DNA of 36,751 bases. Origin: Verrucomicrobiia bacterium (GTDB taxonomy: Bacteria; Verrucomicrobiota; Verrucomicrobiia; Palsa-1439). Below the pieces are notes generated by a model. That model saw only the letters and a program-made list of their open reading frames with translations, had not been told where the DNA came from and searched no databases. A program made the translations under genes and the position numbers. The number at the start of each line of letters is the position of its first letter. Positions within the stretch are counted from its first letter, which is position 1. The stretch is from NCBI GenBank assembly GCA_025056465.1, contig JANWVU010000008.1:1-36751 (forward strand), in the 5' to 3' direction. This document shows positions 35,114-36,751 of the stretch, in pieces.

Positions 35114-35225
35114 GGGTGATGCGGCGAGAGTGCTGCGCCCGATGCGCCCTACCGGGCATGACGATAGCGTGCAATTCCTCGAGCCGCTAAGTCACGGAAG
35201 GATTGCCGCTCCATGCGACTGGCTT

Positions 35226-36751
35226 CTATGCGTTCTGGGTAGAGTTGGCGGGGGGCGGTGCGTTCAAGTCCACCAGAATTTCCCGAGGCTCTGCGCCGCG
35301 GGCCGGTCCCACAATGCCGCGTTCCTCTAGGATGTCCATGATGCGGGCCGCGCGGTTATAACCGATGCCCAAACGCCGTTGTAGCATTGAGACACTGGCG
35401 CGGTTGGTTTGGCGGATGACTTCGATGCATTTTTCAATCAGTTCCTCATCCTCCTCCACCTCGTCCGTCTCGTCATCCGATGGAAGCGGCTTTTGCAGCT
35501 TTTGATGAATCTCGGTTTCCCAGCGTGGTTTGGCGTGTTTGCCGATGAACTCCACAATCCGATGGATCTCCTCATCGGTCACCAGCACACCCTGGGCGCG
35601 GGTGAGTTTGCCCGAACCGGCAAGGTACAGCATATCGCCTTTGCCGAGGAGTTTCTCGGCGCCGTTGGCATCGAGAATCACCCGTGAGTCCTGCATCGAA
35701 GACACCTGAAATGCAACCCGCGAGGGGATGTTGGATTTAATTACGCCGGTCACCACGTCCGTGCTCGGACGTTGGGTGGCGATGATCAGGTGAATGCCTG
35801 CCGCGCGTGCGAGAGCCGTCAGCCGCGCAATCGCCATTTCCACATCGGCTGGCACCGTGTGCATCAAGTCCGCCAACTCATCAATCACCACCACGATGTA
35901 CGGCAGTTTGTCTGGGATGACCAAATCCGCGTCGCGCGGCACCTCGATTTTCAACTCCTCCTGCATTGCATCGGCGTCCACTTCCTCGGTGCCCGCCCGA
36001 CCGACCGGCTTGCGATCGCGCTGGTTGAAGCCGGTGATGTTCCGCACGCCTACCTTCGCGAAAATTTGATATCGCTTCTCCATTTCCCGAATGACCCAGC
36101 CCAAAGCCAACGGCACTTTCTTCGATTCGGTCACCACGGGCACCACCAGATGCGGCAGGCTGTTGTAATGCTGCATCTCCACCATCTTCGGGTCCACCAA
36201 CACCAACCGCAAATCCTCCGGCGTGAACCGATAAAGCAACGTCGCCAAAATCGCGTTCACGCACACCGTTTTGCCCGACCCGGTGGCTCCCGCAATCAGC
36301 AGATGCGGCATGTCCGCCAAATCCGCAATCACCGGCTGTCCTTTGATGTCGCGACCCAACGCCAACGGAATCTTCGCTTTCGTCTGCCGCCACTCGGGCG
36401 ATTCCAGAATATCGCGCAGATAGACCGTCGTCGTGGACATATTCGGCACCTCAATCCCCACCGTCCCCTTGCCGGGCACGGGCGTGAGGATGCGCACCTT
36501 GTCCACCTTCATCTTCAACGCGATGTTGTTCGACAACGCCGCGATCTTCTCCACCTTCACTCCCGGCGCCGGATAAAACTCATACAACGTCACCGTGGGG
36601 CCCTTCGTGACGTCGCCGACCTCCACCTCAATGTCGAAATCCGCCAACGTTGCGCGCAGAATCAGCGCGTTCTGCTTCAAATCTTCCAACCGGGTCCGCT
36701 CACTCACCGGTGGCGGCAACGCCAACAGGTCCAACGGCGGCAACACATACT
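35226..36751 (-). CDS. ftsK: FtsK/SpoIIIE-type DNA translocase (5' end cut by window edge)
   Basis: The motor part of the septal DNA pump that moves chromosome ends through the closing septum. The frame runs through the right edge (YVLPPLDLLALPPP), so the N-terminal membrane anchor is outside. Present are the alpha domain, the RecA-like beta domain with Walker A GATGSGKT and Walker B VVVIDELADLMH, the ATQRPSTDVVTGVIKSNIPS segment, and the C-terminal gamma winged helix from about residue 440 (VSMLQRRLGIGYNRAARIMD, ILEERGIVGPA), which reads polar KOPS-type sites. An acidic linker DDETDEVEEDEE precedes gamma. The protein ends in a Pro/Ala-rich tail. Convergent with the AraC gene. Confidence 0.95.
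   Translation of the reverse strand, partial: YVLPPLDLLALPPPVSERTRLEDLKQNALILRATLADFDIEVEVGDVTKGPTVTLYEFYPAPGVKVEKIAALSNNIALKMKVDKVRILTPVPGKGTVGIEVPNMSTTTVYLRDILESPEWRQTKAKIPLALGRDIKGQPVIADLADMPHLLIAGATGSGKTVCVNAILATLLYRFTPEDLRLVLVDPKMVEMQHYNSLPHLVVPVVTESKKVPLALGWVIREMEKRYQIFAKVGVRNITGFNQRDRKPVGRAGTEEVDADAMQEELKIEVPRDADLVIPDKLPYIVVVIDELADLMHTVPADVEMAIARLTALARAAGIHLIIATQRPSTDVVTGVIKSNIPSRVAFQVSSMQDSRVILDANGAEKLLGKGDMLYLAGSGKLTRAQGVLVTDEEIHRIVEFIGKHAKPRWETEIHQKLQKPLPSDDETDEVEEDEELIEKCIEVIRQTNRASVSMLQRRLGIGYNRAARIMDILEERGIVGPARGAEPREILVDLNAPPPANSTQNA

Noticed and set aside
35014-35225. Possible tRNA or small RNA between the AraC and ftsK genes
   Set aside because: No T-loop (GGTTC-type) or cloverleaf pattern; only a weak hairpin.

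Overview
The window most resembles a Verrucomicrobiota chromosome (Limisphaera/Pedosphaera-like is a guess). It is GC-rich. It combines an exosortase with two PEP-CTERM proteins, two pseudopilin-like proteins of the kind common in Verrucomicrobiota, Lentisphaerota and Planctomycetota, and Cys-type sulfatases with intracellular-looking glycosidases. Planctomycetota or Lentisphaerota cannot be excluded. No tRNA, rRNA, CRISPR array, IS element or phage gene was seen.

Layout. 1-2523 (minus): siroheme sulfite/nitrite reductase with a translationally coupled small gene that runs off the left edge. 2679-3501: sugar-phosphate isomerase/epimerase broken by one extra T. 3524-4392 (minus): ECF sigma and zinc anti-sigma factors, divergent from a YyaL-type thioredoxin-domain protein (4470-6434). 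6479-9342 (minus): exosortase and a polytopic GT39-like glycosyltransferase. 9467-10350: ACT-domain protein and a conserved hypothetical. 10366-11232 (minus): NmrA-like oxidoreductase. 11316-15109: folP-cdaA-cdaR-glmM, a c-di-AMP / cell-wall precursor module. 15164-17098 (minus): a cobalamin riboswitch leading into a PEP-CTERM gene and a pseudopilin gene. 17245-18715: a divergent, decayed pair made of a GH4 glycosidase remnant and an AraC regulator with two frameshifts. 18992-22533 (minus): gltX-pgsA, a radical SAM enzyme and a zinc-ribbon protein. 22759-31785: carbohydrate/sulfate-ester catabolism (two S1 sulfatases, GH1, GH29, an alkaline-phosphatase-superfamily phosphodiesterase, an SDR fusion) interrupted by two small conserved genes. 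31808-35013: a second pseudopilin/PEP-CTERM pair beside a divergent AraC regulator. 35226-36751 (minus): FtsK/SpoIIIE translocase cut by the right edge.

How it fits together. The exosortase at 6479-7507 could process the two PEP-CTERM proteins, one of which sits under a vitamin B12 riboswitch. That arrangement is the most unusual feature here and suggests a cell-surface, corrinoid-responsive system. None of the glycosidases or sulfatases has a visible signal peptide, so sulfated, probably fucose-containing oligosaccharides would be broken down in the cytoplasm. Several genes are joined by 4-base ATGA overlaps (reductase and small gene, sigma/anti-sigma, cdaA/cdaR/glmM, gltX/pgsA, GH1/sulfatase), indicating tight translational coupling.
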